Assembly (NCBI GenBank): GCA_002360925.1
Contig: DERN01000007.1
Location: 1-64,000 of the forward strand
Direction of reading: 5' to 3'
From: Flavobacteriaceae bacterium UBA3339
GTDB lineage: Bacteria > Bacteroidota > Bacteroidia > Flavobacteriales > Flavobacteriaceae
Length of the DNA: 64,000 nt
Each line of letters opens with the position of its first letter. Position 1 is the stretch's first letter. Below the pieces are notes generated by a model. The model ran no database searches, was not told the DNA's origin, and was given only the letters and a program-made list of their open reading frames with translations. The position numbers and the translations under genes are program-made. Shown piece after piece: positions 36,725 to 44,661 of the stretch.

Positions 36725-36752
36725 AAGGATGGAGTTATCTCCATCCTTTTTA
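36725..36752. terminator. Terminator between convergent small gene and oxyR
   Basis: AAGGATGGAG, loop TTAT, CTCCATCCTT, then TTTAA. Confidence 0.8.
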
Positions 36753-37691
36753 ATTTCTATGCAACTTTGGACTTATAATTTCTACATCCTGAAAAGCGAT
36801 TGCTCCACGTACAACTCCTGAAATGGAAGAACGTAAAGCTTCAATAATATGCATTTTTAATTCGCTTTTGGAAAAAATCAGACTTACTTCTCTAGAAGGT
36901 TTTGGATCTTGAAAAGGAATCAGATTTTTCTTATCTTTTTCGTTTAAATTCAATGTGTGTAAATACGGAAGCAATGTTACTCCCAAACCTTCGTTCGATA
37001 AGCGAATTAAAGTTTCAAAACTTCCCGAAGTTAATTCAAAACCATGCGAAGGTTCTAATTTCGAAGCTTTACAGATGTTTAAAATCCCGTTTGTAAAACA
37101 ATGTCCGTCCTGCAATAACAAAATATCATTTATATTCAAATCAGTTGGAGAAAGCTCTTCAATTCCTTCTCTAAATTCCGATGGAAAATAACCAACAAAA
37201 GGTTCATAATACAAAACAATCTCTTTTAAATTCGGTTCATTTAAAGGTGTTGCAGCAATTGCAGCATCTAATTGTCCTTTTTGTAAACGATTGATTATTT
37301 CTTCCGTATTATGTTCTTCTACAATCAATTTTACTTTTGGATATTTCTTGATAAAATTCTTTAAAAACATCGGTAAAAGTGTCGGCATAATCGTAGGAAT
37401 GATTCCAATTTTAAATTCTCCGCCAATAAATCCTTTTTGTTGTTCTACAATATCTTTTATTCGATCGGCTTCGTTTACAATGCTTTTTGCTTGTTCTACA
37501 ATCTTCTTCCCTACTTCGGTTAATTGAATCGGTTTTTTATTTCGATCAAATATTTTTATATCCAATTCTTCTTCCAACTTCTGAATTTGCATACTTAAAG
37601 TTGGCTGTGTAACAAAGCATTTTTCGGCGGCTAACGTAAAGTTTTGATATTCGGCAACCGCTAATATATAATGTAATTGGGTTATAGTCAT
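36750..37691 (-). CDS. oxyR: Hydrogen peroxide-sensing LysR-type regulator OxyR
   Basis: 313 residues. LysR helix-turn-helix at 1-60 (TQLHYILAVAEYQNFTLAAEK) and a periplasmic-binding-protein-like sensor after 90. The redox pair is Cys198 and Cys207 in DGHCFTNGILNIC, equal to the Cys199/Cys208 disulfide switch of E. coli OxyR. It is divergent from dps, the usual OxyR target, with a palindrome between them. Confidence 0.92.
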   Translation of the reverse strand: MTITQLHYILAVAEYQNFTLAAEKCFVTQPTLSMQIQKLEEELDIKIFDRNKKPIQLTEVGKKIVEQAKSIVNEADRIKDIVEQQKGFIGGEFKIGIIPTIMPTLLPMFLKNFIKKYPKVKLIVEEHNTEEIINRLQKGQLDAAIAATPLNEPNLKEIVLYYEPFVGYFPSEFREGIEELSPTDLNINDILLLQDGHCFTNGILNICKASKLEPSHGFELTSGSFETLIRLSNEGLGVTLLPYLHTLNLNEKDKKNLIPFQDPKPSREVSLIFSKSELKMHIIEALRSSISGVVRGAIAFQDVEIISPKLHRN

Positions 37692-37711
37692 GGCAAAAAG
37701 ATTTTAACTAT

Positions 37712-37729
37712 GATAGCATTAGAACTATC
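37712..37729. promoter_or_regulatory. Candidate OxyR operator between oxyR and dps
   Basis: GATAG at 37712-37716 and CTATC at 37725-37729 form a dyad with an 8-base gap, close to the ATAG-N7-CTAT pattern of E. coli OxyR. It lies 20 bases from the oxyR start and about 35 from the dps -7 box. Confidence 0.5.
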
Positions 37730-37763
37730 GATAATATTTATACAAATATCGTGCAATTATTCG

Positions 37764-37771
37764 TAAATTTG
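37764..37771 (+). promoter_or_regulatory. dps promoter box
   Basis: TAAATTTG, an exact TAnnTTTG match, 24 bases before dps. There is no TTG at the usual place, as expected for an activated promoter. Confidence 0.5.
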
Positions 37772-37795
37772 ATAGTGAATTAAAAAAAAAAGATC

Positions 37796-38260
37796 ATGAA
37801 TATTTTAGGTTTACCAGAAAAAGAAACAAGAGAAAACATTGAATTGTTAAACGTTTTATTAGCAAATTTTCAAGTGTATTATCAAAACTTAAGAGGATTA
37901 CATTGGAATATTAGAGGAAAACGCTTTTTTGAATTACATGTGAAATTTGAAGAATTGTACAATCAATCGCAATTAAGAATCGACGAAATTGCCGAGCGCG
38001 TTTTAACTTTAGGCGGAACTCCGTTACACACGTTTGAAGATTATATTGGAAAAAACAAACTTCAAATCGGGAAAAATATTACGCAAGATGATTCGGCTGT
38101 AGAATTGATTATTAAATCATTAACCGCTTTGCTAACCATTGAAAGAGAAATTTTAGAAAAATCGAGCGAAATCAATGACGAAGGAACTAATTCTATGATG
38201 AGTGATTTAATCACTGAACAAGAAAAAGACATTTGGATGATGCGTGCATTTTTAGGATAA
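37796..38260 (+). CDS. dps: Dps, DNA-binding ferritin-like protein
   Basis: 154 residues of the ferritin-like fold. Forms a 12-subunit shell that oxidises and stores iron, removing peroxide. The intersubunit ferroxidase ligands are in LHWNIRGKRFFELHVKFEELYN and RIDEIAERVLTLGG. The N-terminus is short, so DNA binding by a basic tail may be weak. Divergent from oxyR. Terminator follows. Confidence 0.92.
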   Translation: MNILGLPEKETRENIELLNVLLANFQVYYQNLRGLHWNIRGKRFFELHVKFEELYNQSQLRIDEIAERVLTLGGTPLHTFEDYIGKNKLQIGKNITQDDSAVELIIKSLTALLTIEREILEKSSEINDEGTNSMMSDLITEQEKDIWMMRAFLG

Positions 38261-38261
38261 T

Positions 38262-38292
38262 AAAAAAAGAGGTTTTTAAAAACCTCTTTTTT
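38262..38292. terminator. Terminator after dps
   Basis: AAAAAAAGAGGTTTTT pairs with AAAAACCTCTTTTTT. Confidence 0.85.
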
Positions 38293-38363
38293 ATTTTTAT
38301 CATCTTGTCTTTAATTAAGAATAATCTATTTTAGATCCTTCATTTTGAAAGACAATTTCTCTT

Positions 38364-39482
38364 TTAGTTATTCAACATAACTGGCATTACCAACATTGTA
38401 ACTACTTCGCCTTCGTCTAATCCGTCTACCGGAGTTAAAATCCCTGCGCGATTTGGTAACGACATTTCTAACTGAATTTCATCCGATTGTAAATTCGTCA
38501 ACATTTCGGTTAAGAAACGTGAATTGAATCCAATTTGCATATCATCTCCTTGGTAATCACACGTTAAACGCTCGTCTGCTTTGTTTGAATAATCAATATC
38601 TTCGGCAGAAATGTTTAATTCCGTACCTGCAATTTTTAAACGAATTTGGTGCGTTGTTTTGTTAGCATAAATTGCAACACGACGAACCGAACTTAAAAAC
38701 TGTGTACGAGAAATAATCAATTTATTTGGATTTTCTTTTGGAATTACCGCTTCATAATTCGGATATTTCCCATCGATCAATCTACAAACCAATGTATAAT
38801 TGTCAAAACTGAACATCGCGTTAGAATCGTTATATTCGATCGTTACAACCGAATCCGAAGTTGCCAAAATATTCTTTAAAATATTTAAAGGTTTTTTAGG
38901 CATAATAAAATTAGCTTCGGCAGAACTTGTAATATCTGTTCTAGAATATTTCACTAATTTATGCGCATCGGTTGCTACAAAAATAACTCCTGTTGGCGCA
39001 AACTGAAAATAAACTCCAGACATAACCGGACGTAAATCGTCGTTTCCGGCAGCAAAAATTGTTTTACTAATTGCTGTTTGTAAAATTTCAGCTACAATCT
39101 CCGTTTTAGAAGGATCTTCTAATTGTTCTGCTTTTGGGAATTCTTCGCCTGGTAAATAAGCCAAAACGTATTTTCCTAAATCAGAACTGATTTCGATTGT
39201 GTTATTTTCTTTTACCGTAAACGTTAAAGGTTGTTCGGGAAATGTTTTTAAGGTTTCTAATAACAAACGTGCCGGAACTGCAATTGAACCTTCGCTTGTT
39301 GATTCGATCTCTAAAGTAGCCGACATCGTTGTTTCTAAATCCGAAGCCGATACTTTTAGCTGATTTTGATCAAGTTCAAATAAAAAATTGTCAAGAATGT
39401 GTAAAGTGTTATTACTGTTAATTACACTTCCCAAAACTTGTAATTGTTTCAATAAATACGAGCTCGATACTATAAATTTCAT
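38364..39482 (-). CDS. dnaN: DNA polymerase III beta subunit (sliding clamp)
   Basis: 372 residues from MKFIVSSSYLLKQLQ. A start at 39494 (MKES) would add four. The three clamp domains are visible in order, with FLFELDQNQLKVSASDLETTM, RPVMSGVYFQFAPTG and the C-terminal VMPVMLNN, which lines the protein-binding pocket. The clamp tethers polymerase III and repair enzymes to DNA. dnaA is not adjacent, which is common in Bacteroidota. Confidence 0.95.
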   Translation of the reverse strand: MKFIVSSSYLLKQLQVLGSVINSNNTLHILDNFLFELDQNQLKVSASDLETTMSATLEIESTSEGSIAVPARLLLETLKTFPEQPLTFTVKENNTIEISSDLGKYVLAYLPGEEFPKAEQLEDPSKTEIVAEILQTAISKTIFAAGNDDLRPVMSGVYFQFAPTGVIFVATDAHKLVKYSRTDITSSAEANFIMPKKPLNILKNILATSDSVVTIEYNDSNAMFSFDNYTLVCRLIDGKYPNYEAVIPKENPNKLIISRTQFLSSVRRVAIYANKTTHQIRLKIAGTELNISAEDIDYSNKADERLTCDYQGDDMQIGFNSRFLTEMLTNLQSDEIQLEMSLPNRAGILTPVDGLDEGEVVTMLVMPVMLNN

Positions 39483-39498
39483 AGATTCTTTCATTAAT

Positions 39499-39530
39499 AT
39501 CTCCGATTAGGAGATGTTTTTACAAATATA
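39499..39530 (-). promoter_or_regulatory. dnaN promoter box and leader hairpin
   Basis: Minus strand TATATTTG (complement 39523-39530), then a six-pair hairpin ATCTCC-GATTA-GGAGAT (39499-39515) just before the start codon. The hairpin could limit ribosome access. Confidence 0.4.
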
Positions 39531-39556
39531 TTTTTTTTAAACCGAAATAAAAAACT

Positions 39557-41242
39557 TTATTTGGCGTATTTCTTTTTACGCAGATAAGTGAAAATCAATC
39601 CAAAAATCGCTAAAACCAAAAGTGGCAATCCAACTACAATAGTTCTAATCTTGTTATAATCGGCATACACTTTTTCTTTATCCAATAAAGGCAATTTCAC
39701 CTCTTTAGTTCGTAAGTTAATCAATCCGTTATCGTCTAACAAATAGTTTACAGAATTCATTAAAAACTCTTTATTTCCGTACAACATATTTGTCCATTTA
39801 TCGTAACCCAATTCTAAAGGCTGCTGATTTTGATCTAACTGATTTCTATTGATATCTCCATCCGAAATTACAATCATTTTCGTAGGTTTTCCTTCTGTAA
39901 TATATCCGTCGATTTTAAACGGAATAACTCTATTTTTATAAACCGAAGTGAACGATCCTTCTAACAAAACCGCTAACGGAATGGGTTGCATGGTTTTTGC
40001 TTTTTGCGGATCGATTGGCGGCTCATTCACAACCTGACCCAAACTTACAACAGACGGAGTTCCGATTTTTGTAGCATAAGGCGACGATGATAAAAGAATT
40101 GTTTTTTTGATATTATTCTTTAACGTGTCGATACTATTTGCGAAATCGAATTTTACGCCTTCGATATTTTTAACAATGGGATGATTGGAAGAACTTAATG
40201 CCGAAGGAGCAAATTTCCAATTAAACGTTTCGTAAATCGTTTCACTTCCTTCTTGACCAACAGCTAGTTTAATTGGTGATCCAATTTCGTCTTTCACTAA
40301 ATCAGGATTTACGCGAACACCATATTTAAATAATAGTTCGACTAAACTTTGATCTTTTGGATAAGCCAACATTTCACCCGTTTTATTGTACAAACTATCC
40401 ATATCGGCTTGCACATTATCTAACATCCAAATCGATTTTCCGCCATTCATTACAAACTGATCCAAAACTTCAATCTGATTTTCATCGAAAGGTTTTGTTG
40501 GTTTTGTAATAATTGCCAAATCGTATTGTTGCAAATCTTTCAAGGTTTTTTGCGGATTTGTCGCAACGCTGTCTAATGTAAACGGCGCAATATAATAATG
40601 GTCGCGCAAGCTTCGTAAAAAGTCAGCAATATATAAATCGTTCGGTTCGCCAATTCCTTTAATAATGGCAATTTTTTTCGATTTCTCGGTTGTAATTCTA
40701 TTAATTGCTTCCGAAACAGCGTATTCTAAATGCTGAACCGAAGCTGCTATTTTTTCTTCGGTCGAAGCGGTAAAAGCACTTTTAAGCAATTGAATTTTCG
40801 CTTGTTTTTCTCCGCTTGTTGCAATTGCCCACGGAAAAACCATTTCTTGCGTTTGTTTTCCTTTGTCGTTTACCGTAATATTAATCGGTTTCATTCCGTT
40901 AACGAAAAGCTGTTCTGCCATTTGTTTCATATCCTTTTCGTTCTCTAACGGATTTACAAAAACGAAATTTACATTTCCGTTATAAGCCTGAAATTCTTCT
41001 AAAAGCTGTTTGGTTTCGGTTTGTAGTTTTCGGAATTCAGCAGGAAAATTTCCTTCTAAATAAACTTCGATAAACAAAGGAGCTTCAACGTTTTTTAGAA
41101 TATTCTTCGTTGTTTCGGATAACGTATAGCGTTTATCTGCCGTTAAATCGAATCGATGAAAAACATAATTTCCTGCAATATTAATTGCGATTAATCCTAA
41201 AACTAATCCTAAAAACGCTTTTAAACTTTTTGAACTTTTCAT
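39557..41242 (-). CDS. gldG: Gliding-motility ABC transporter component GldG
   Basis: 561 residues, with a membrane helix near 9-28 and another near the C-terminus (about 537-556). The part between is an ABC_transp_aux-like domain, with YTLSETTKNILKNVEAPLFIEVYLEG and a SVSL-type WMLDNVQADMDSLY block. GldG works with GldF and the ATPase GldA, and in Flavobacterium johnsoniae loss stops gliding. Its start overlaps the gldF stop. gldA is not in the window. Confidence 0.9.
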   Translation of the reverse strand: MKSSKSLKAFLGLVLGLIAINIAGNYVFHRFDLTADKRYTLSETTKNILKNVEAPLFIEVYLEGNFPAEFRKLQTETKQLLEEFQAYNGNVNFVFVNPLENEKDMKQMAEQLFVNGMKPINITVNDKGKQTQEMVFPWAIATSGEKQAKIQLLKSAFTASTEEKIAASVQHLEYAVSEAINRITTEKSKKIAIIKGIGEPNDLYIADFLRSLRDHYYIAPFTLDSVATNPQKTLKDLQQYDLAIITKPTKPFDENQIEVLDQFVMNGGKSIWMLDNVQADMDSLYNKTGEMLAYPKDQSLVELLFKYGVRVNPDLVKDEIGSPIKLAVGQEGSETIYETFNWKFAPSALSSSNHPIVKNIEGVKFDFANSIDTLKNNIKKTILLSSSPYATKIGTPSVVSLGQVVNEPPIDPQKAKTMQPIPLAVLLEGSFTSVYKNRVIPFKIDGYITEGKPTKMIVISDGDINRNQLDQNQQPLELGYDKWTNMLYGNKEFLMNSVNYLLDDNGLINLRTKEVKLPLLDKEKVYADYNKIRTIVVGLPLLVLAIFGLIFTYLRKKKYAK

Positions 41243-41967
41243 TATTTACGAACGTTTTTAAGGTTAAACATTGTCGCGCTTAAAAAGAAAAACGAAACCG
41301 AAATAAAGTAAATCAAGTCACGCGTATCTAAAACACCTCGACTTATACTTTTAAAATGATAATTCATTCCGATTTTTTCGATCAATGAAGCAAAAGGTTT
41401 TACGAATTCTGCCAATTGATCGAAGCCCAAATACAAAACAAAACAAATAATGACAGCCAAAATAAAAGCTACAATTTGATTATCGGAAAGCGACGAACAA
41501 AAAATCCCGACGCTTGTATAAGCTGCTATTAAAAACAACAATCCCAAATACGAACCTAAAGTGCTTCCTAAATCCATATTCCCTTGCGGATATCCGTACG
41601 GATTTAAAACAAAAATGTATAAAAGTGTTGGTAAAATTGCGATAATCACTAATAAAAAAGCACCGAAAAATTTGCCACTTACAATTTGCCACAAACTTAA
41701 AGGTTTGGTTACCAAAAGCTCTATCGTTCCTTGTTTACGTTCGTCCGAAATACTTTTCATCGTAATTGCCGGAATCAGCAATAATAAAACCAAAGGTGCT
41801 AATTGAAAAAACGGAGCCAAATCGTTGTATCCGCTTTGAAGAATGTTATATTGTCCGTCGAAAATCCATAGAAATAAACCGTTTAAAACTAAAAAAACGG
41901 CAATAACTAAATATCCGATTAAAGAACCAAAAAACGATTTGATTTCTCTTACTAAAATTGCTTTCAT
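41242..41967 (-). CDS. gldF: Gliding-motility ABC transporter permease GldF
   Basis: 241 residues with six membrane helices. Resembles ABC-2 type permeases: FLWIFDGQYNI loop, then PAITMKSISDERKQGTIELLVTKP, the diagnostic cytoplasmic block. Stop and gldG start share one base. Likely transcribed in the order gldF, gldG, with the two genes above it possibly in the same message. Confidence 0.92.
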   Translation of the reverse strand: MKAILVREIKSFFGSLIGYLVIAVFLVLNGLFLWIFDGQYNILQSGYNDLAPFFQLAPLVLLLLIPAITMKSISDERKQGTIELLVTKPLSLWQIVSGKFFGAFLLVIIAILPTLLYIFVLNPYGYPQGNMDLGSTLGSYLGLLFLIAAYTSVGIFCSSLSDNQIVAFILAVIICFVLYLGFDQLAEFVKPFASLIEKIGMNYHFKSISRGVLDTRDLIYFISVSFFFLSATMFNLKNVRK

Positions 41968-41968
41968 A

Positions 41969-42265
41969 TTACGGCAACGAAACTAATTTATCTACACTCC
42001 ACGCTTGCGGTTTATCGTTAAAAAACGCTTTGGTATACGTCCAAACTTCTTTAAAAAGATCCGAATGTCGGTAATTTTCCAAATCGCTTTCTTCATTCCA
42101 AACCGAATAGGTAAAAATGATTTCCGGATTGTTTTTATCTTGATAAAGTTCTAAAAAATTATTTCCTGGATAATTTCGAATTTGATCCTTCACTGTGTGA
42201 AAATGTTCTAAAAAAACCGGAATCTTATCCTCATGAAAACTCATTTTTACAATTCTAATAAACAT
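41969..42265 (-). CDS. Antibiotic biosynthesis monooxygenase (ABM) domain protein
   Basis: 98 residues, a ferredoxin-like ABM domain: MFIRIVKMSFHEDKIPVFLE, then NFLELYQDKNNPE and the FTYSVWNEESDLENYRHSDLF block. Such proteins include small monooxygenases and quinol-binding enzymes such as YgiN; substrate unknown. It sits one base above gldF and 12 bases below the SAM hydrolase, so it is probably cotranscribed. Confidence 0.8.
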   Translation of the reverse strand: MFIRIVKMSFHEDKIPVFLEHFHTVKDQIRNYPGNNFLELYQDKNNPEIIFTYSVWNEESDLENYRHSDLFKEVWTYTKAFFNDKPQAWSVDKLVSLP

Positions 42266-42277
42266 ATTTTCAATATT

Positions 42278-43099
42278 TTATTCAATAAATTCAACAATAA
42301 TCGTATCTCGATAATTCAGTCCAAACAACGTTCGTACGTTTCCAACTGTATCCGGATTCGATTTATAAATAGACATTTGCAGAAAATCTAAATCGTTAAA
42401 AATAAACATCATTTCGCCTTCGTATTCGCGAATAGATTTTGTCTGCGTATTAAAATCGGCGTAAAACTCGTTGATTCTCGAAATACGATATCTGCTTGCG
42501 TTTATCTGATATTTTCGGCCTTTTCTTATCTTCTGAAATAATTCTTTTGTAATATTGGTAACTGCGTTTCCGTAATGATCTTCGTAAATGATAGCTCCTT
42601 TTATCGAATTTTCATCGTCCGAAACTTTTGCACGCAATTCAATCAATTGCTCGCAATCTTGATAAGCAATTGCTTGTCCCAAACCTTCAAAATTCGCTTT
42701 TAAAATATGTTCCGCAACAAAAGTATACAACGAAATCGTGTCGTTACAACCATCGGGAATCGTTAAATCAATGATTTCCGTTTTATCTTCTTCTGTAGCC
42801 AACAAAGAAATCGTTCCGTTATTTGCCGTTAAAAAATAATGATTATCGAATTTCGTTAACAAAAAAGAAGTTTGATCGAACATTTCGGCTTCAACCAAAA
42901 CCATGTGAATCGTTCCTTCGGGAAAGCTTTTATAAGCGCCAAACAACACATAACTTGCGTTGGCAACATTGTATAAATCGATGCAATGCGAAATGTCAAT
43001 TATTTGTACGGCAGGTAAAGCAGATAGGATTTTCCCTTTTACCGAAGCCGCAAAATGATCTTTTATACCGTAATCTGTTGTTAAAGTAATAATTGACAT
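42278..43099 (-). CDS. SAM hydrolase / SAM hydroxide adenosyltransferase (DUF62)
   Basis: 273 residues. The MSIITLTTDYGIKDHFAASVKG start and YFLTANNGTISLL block mark the PF01887 family, which splits S-adenosylmethionine with water to adenosine and methionine. Related fluorinases and chlorinases have a longer insert that is absent here. It is the last recognisable host gene before the prophage and is read away from it. Confidence 0.88.
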   Translation of the reverse strand: MSIITLTTDYGIKDHFAASVKGKILSALPAVQIIDISHCIDLYNVANASYVLFGAYKSFPEGTIHMVLVEAEMFDQTSFLLTKFDNHYFLTANNGTISLLATEEDKTEIIDLTIPDGCNDTISLYTFVAEHILKANFEGLGQAIAYQDCEQLIELRAKVSDDENSIKGAIIYEDHYGNAVTNITKELFQKIRKGRKYQINASRYRISRINEFYADFNTQTKSIREYEGEMMFIFNDLDFLQMSIYKSNPDTVGNVRTLFGLNYRDTIIVEFIE

Positions 43100-43270
43100 T
43101 AATTTTTTTGTTAGTTTTTTTTAATAATTTTTGTTAAGTTTGAGATATACAAAGCTATTCAAAAAAACTTTTCTAAAGAAAAAAACTTTGTAATCTCGCT
43201 ATTTACTTAGTGTTACTATATTTTACTGTATTTTATATCTTTTTAAAATCACAACCGCATTAATCAATTA

Positions 43271-43303
43271 TGTTGCATATTGTAGTCATTTGTTGCATAT
43301 TGT
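43271..43303. repeat. Two direct 13-bp repeats upstream of the integrase
   Basis: TGTTGCATATTGT at 43271-43283 and again at 43291-43303, 20 bases apart (two helical turns) and before the integrase promoter box. This spacing fits operator sites or integrase arm-binding sites near attP. Confidence 0.5.
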
Positions 43304-43326
43304 TTCAAAACGATTGCAAAAAAAAC

Positions 43327-43334
43327 TAATTTTG
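43327..43334 (+). promoter_or_regulatory. Integrase promoter box
   Basis: TAATTTTG, exact TAnnTTTG, 28 bases before the ATG and 24 after the second direct repeat. Confidence 0.4.
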
Positions 43335-43362
43335 CAATGAATAAAAACTATCTCAATAAATC

Positions 43363-44637
43363 ATGATTAAAGCAGATATAATTTTAGACACTAGAGTCAA
43401 AAGCAAAAAAGGTTATCCGGTTAAAATTAGGGTTTATGATGATATTGAAAAAGCTCATAAATACATTGCGTTAAAAATTTATCAAGAAAGCACAGAGTTA
43501 AAATTTGATGCTAACCTTAGAAAAAGAGCATCCGACTTAGATGATGAAGTAAAATTTTGCAACGACAATCATTATAGAATAAATGACGCTGTTGAATTGA
43601 TTAAAGACGGAATTCCTCCTGATGATATCGATTTAGAAATTGAGCTGCTAGAAAAAAGATTAGAATGGCTTAAACGAAAGAAAGGTTCAAAAAAAATTAT
43701 TGGTTTTATTGCTTTTACTGATTCGCTTATCAAAGAAAGAAAAATATTAAAAAAACCAACTAAATCATACGAATCAACTAAAAGTGCTGTAAAAAGATTT
43801 ATTGATCATTTTGAAGATGTTTCTTTAAATGATATAACTTCCGAGTGGGTAAAAAAATTTGATCTATTTTATAAAGATTTAGGAACAAAAGATTCTTCTA
43901 TTCACACCTATATAACCATTATAAAATCTATATACACAGAAGCTCAATCTAGGGAAAGTTTGAATATTAAAAAAGATAACCCATTTTCTAAGCTTCGAGA
44001 TTTTAAAAGAGTTAAAAAGGACAACGAGTTGACTGTCGAGAACCTTATCGCAATGAGAGATTTGCAAGAAAACGAAATAAATACAAAATCTAAATTTGGA
44101 CCCGAATGGATAAGAAAAATAATGGATTTATATTTGTTTCAATTCGCTATTGGCGGTCATGATTTTATAGACATAGCTAATTTAAAATGGTCAAACATAA
44201 AAAATGAAAGAATAGTTTTTAAAAGATATAAGAACAGGTTTAAAAAATATGAAGGAGAAGAGATAAATAATAAATTAAGCCGTTTTGCCTTAAATGTTAT
44301 TGAGAAATATGGAGATAAAGAAAATGAAAGGATATTTTCTTTTATTCCGGATCCGGAAACAGATCCTAAAAAATACCGATATTTCAATACAACTGTAAAT
44401 ATTTCTACTTTCAAAGTAATAAAAAAATTAATAAAAACTGAGAACGCTTTTACTTCAAAATCTACAAGATACTTATTTAGAACCGAAGCAGGTAATTTAC
44501 TTATAGATTCGTATGTTATAATGAAATTACAAGGACACACACCGCAAGGAGTGACCTTTGGTTATCAAGGAGCTTTGAATCATGAAGTACAAGATAAAGA
44601 ACATCAAAAGATTTTGAATTTAGTGTTTAAAGATTAA
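43363..44637 (+). CDS. int: Phage tyrosine recombinase (integrase), divergent catalytic residues
   Basis: 424 residues with an N-terminal arm-type domain, a SAM-like core-binding domain (about 113-200) and a catalytic domain. The latter half shows Arg369 (TSKSTRYLFRT), His392 (QGHTPQG) and the nucleophile candidate Tyr401 (TFGYQG). The first catalytic Arg, normally in a TRGM-type motif, is replaced by Gly near 264 (AIGGHDFIDIANLKW), and the His of HxxR is Lys366. IntDOT of the Bacteroides element CTnDOT also lacks the first Arg, so activity is possible. Oriented away from the late genes. Confidence 0.85.
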   Translation: MIKADIILDTRVKSKKGYPVKIRVYDDIEKAHKYIALKIYQESTELKFDANLRKRASDLDDEVKFCNDNHYRINDAVELIKDGIPPDDIDLEIELLEKRLEWLKRKKGSKKIIGFIAFTDSLIKERKILKKPTKSYESTKSAVKRFIDHFEDVSLNDITSEWVKKFDLFYKDLGTKDSSIHTYITIIKSIYTEAQSRESLNIKKDNPFSKLRDFKRVKKDNELTVENLIAMRDLQENEINTKSKFGPEWIRKIMDLYLFQFAIGGHDFIDIANLKWSNIKNERIVFKRYKNRFKKYEGEEINNKLSRFALNVIEKYGDKENERIFSFIPDPETDPKKYRYFNTTVNISTFKVIKKLIKTENAFTSKSTRYLFRTEAGNLLIDSYVIMKLQGHTPQGVTFGYQGALNHEVQDKEHQKILNLVFKD

Positions 44638-44661
44638 ACCGCCCCTAAAGGCGGTTTTTTT
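44636..44661. terminator. Bidirectional terminator between integrase and tape measure
   Basis: AAACCGCC, loop, GGCGGTTT then TTTT. It occupies the whole 22-base space between the convergent genes, leaving no room for others. Confidence 0.85.

Noticed and set aside
43104..44000. CRISPR-like array or att core near the integrase
   Set aside because: Only two copies of the 13-bp repeat exist, too close for CRISPR. No core repeat can be proven without the other prophage end.
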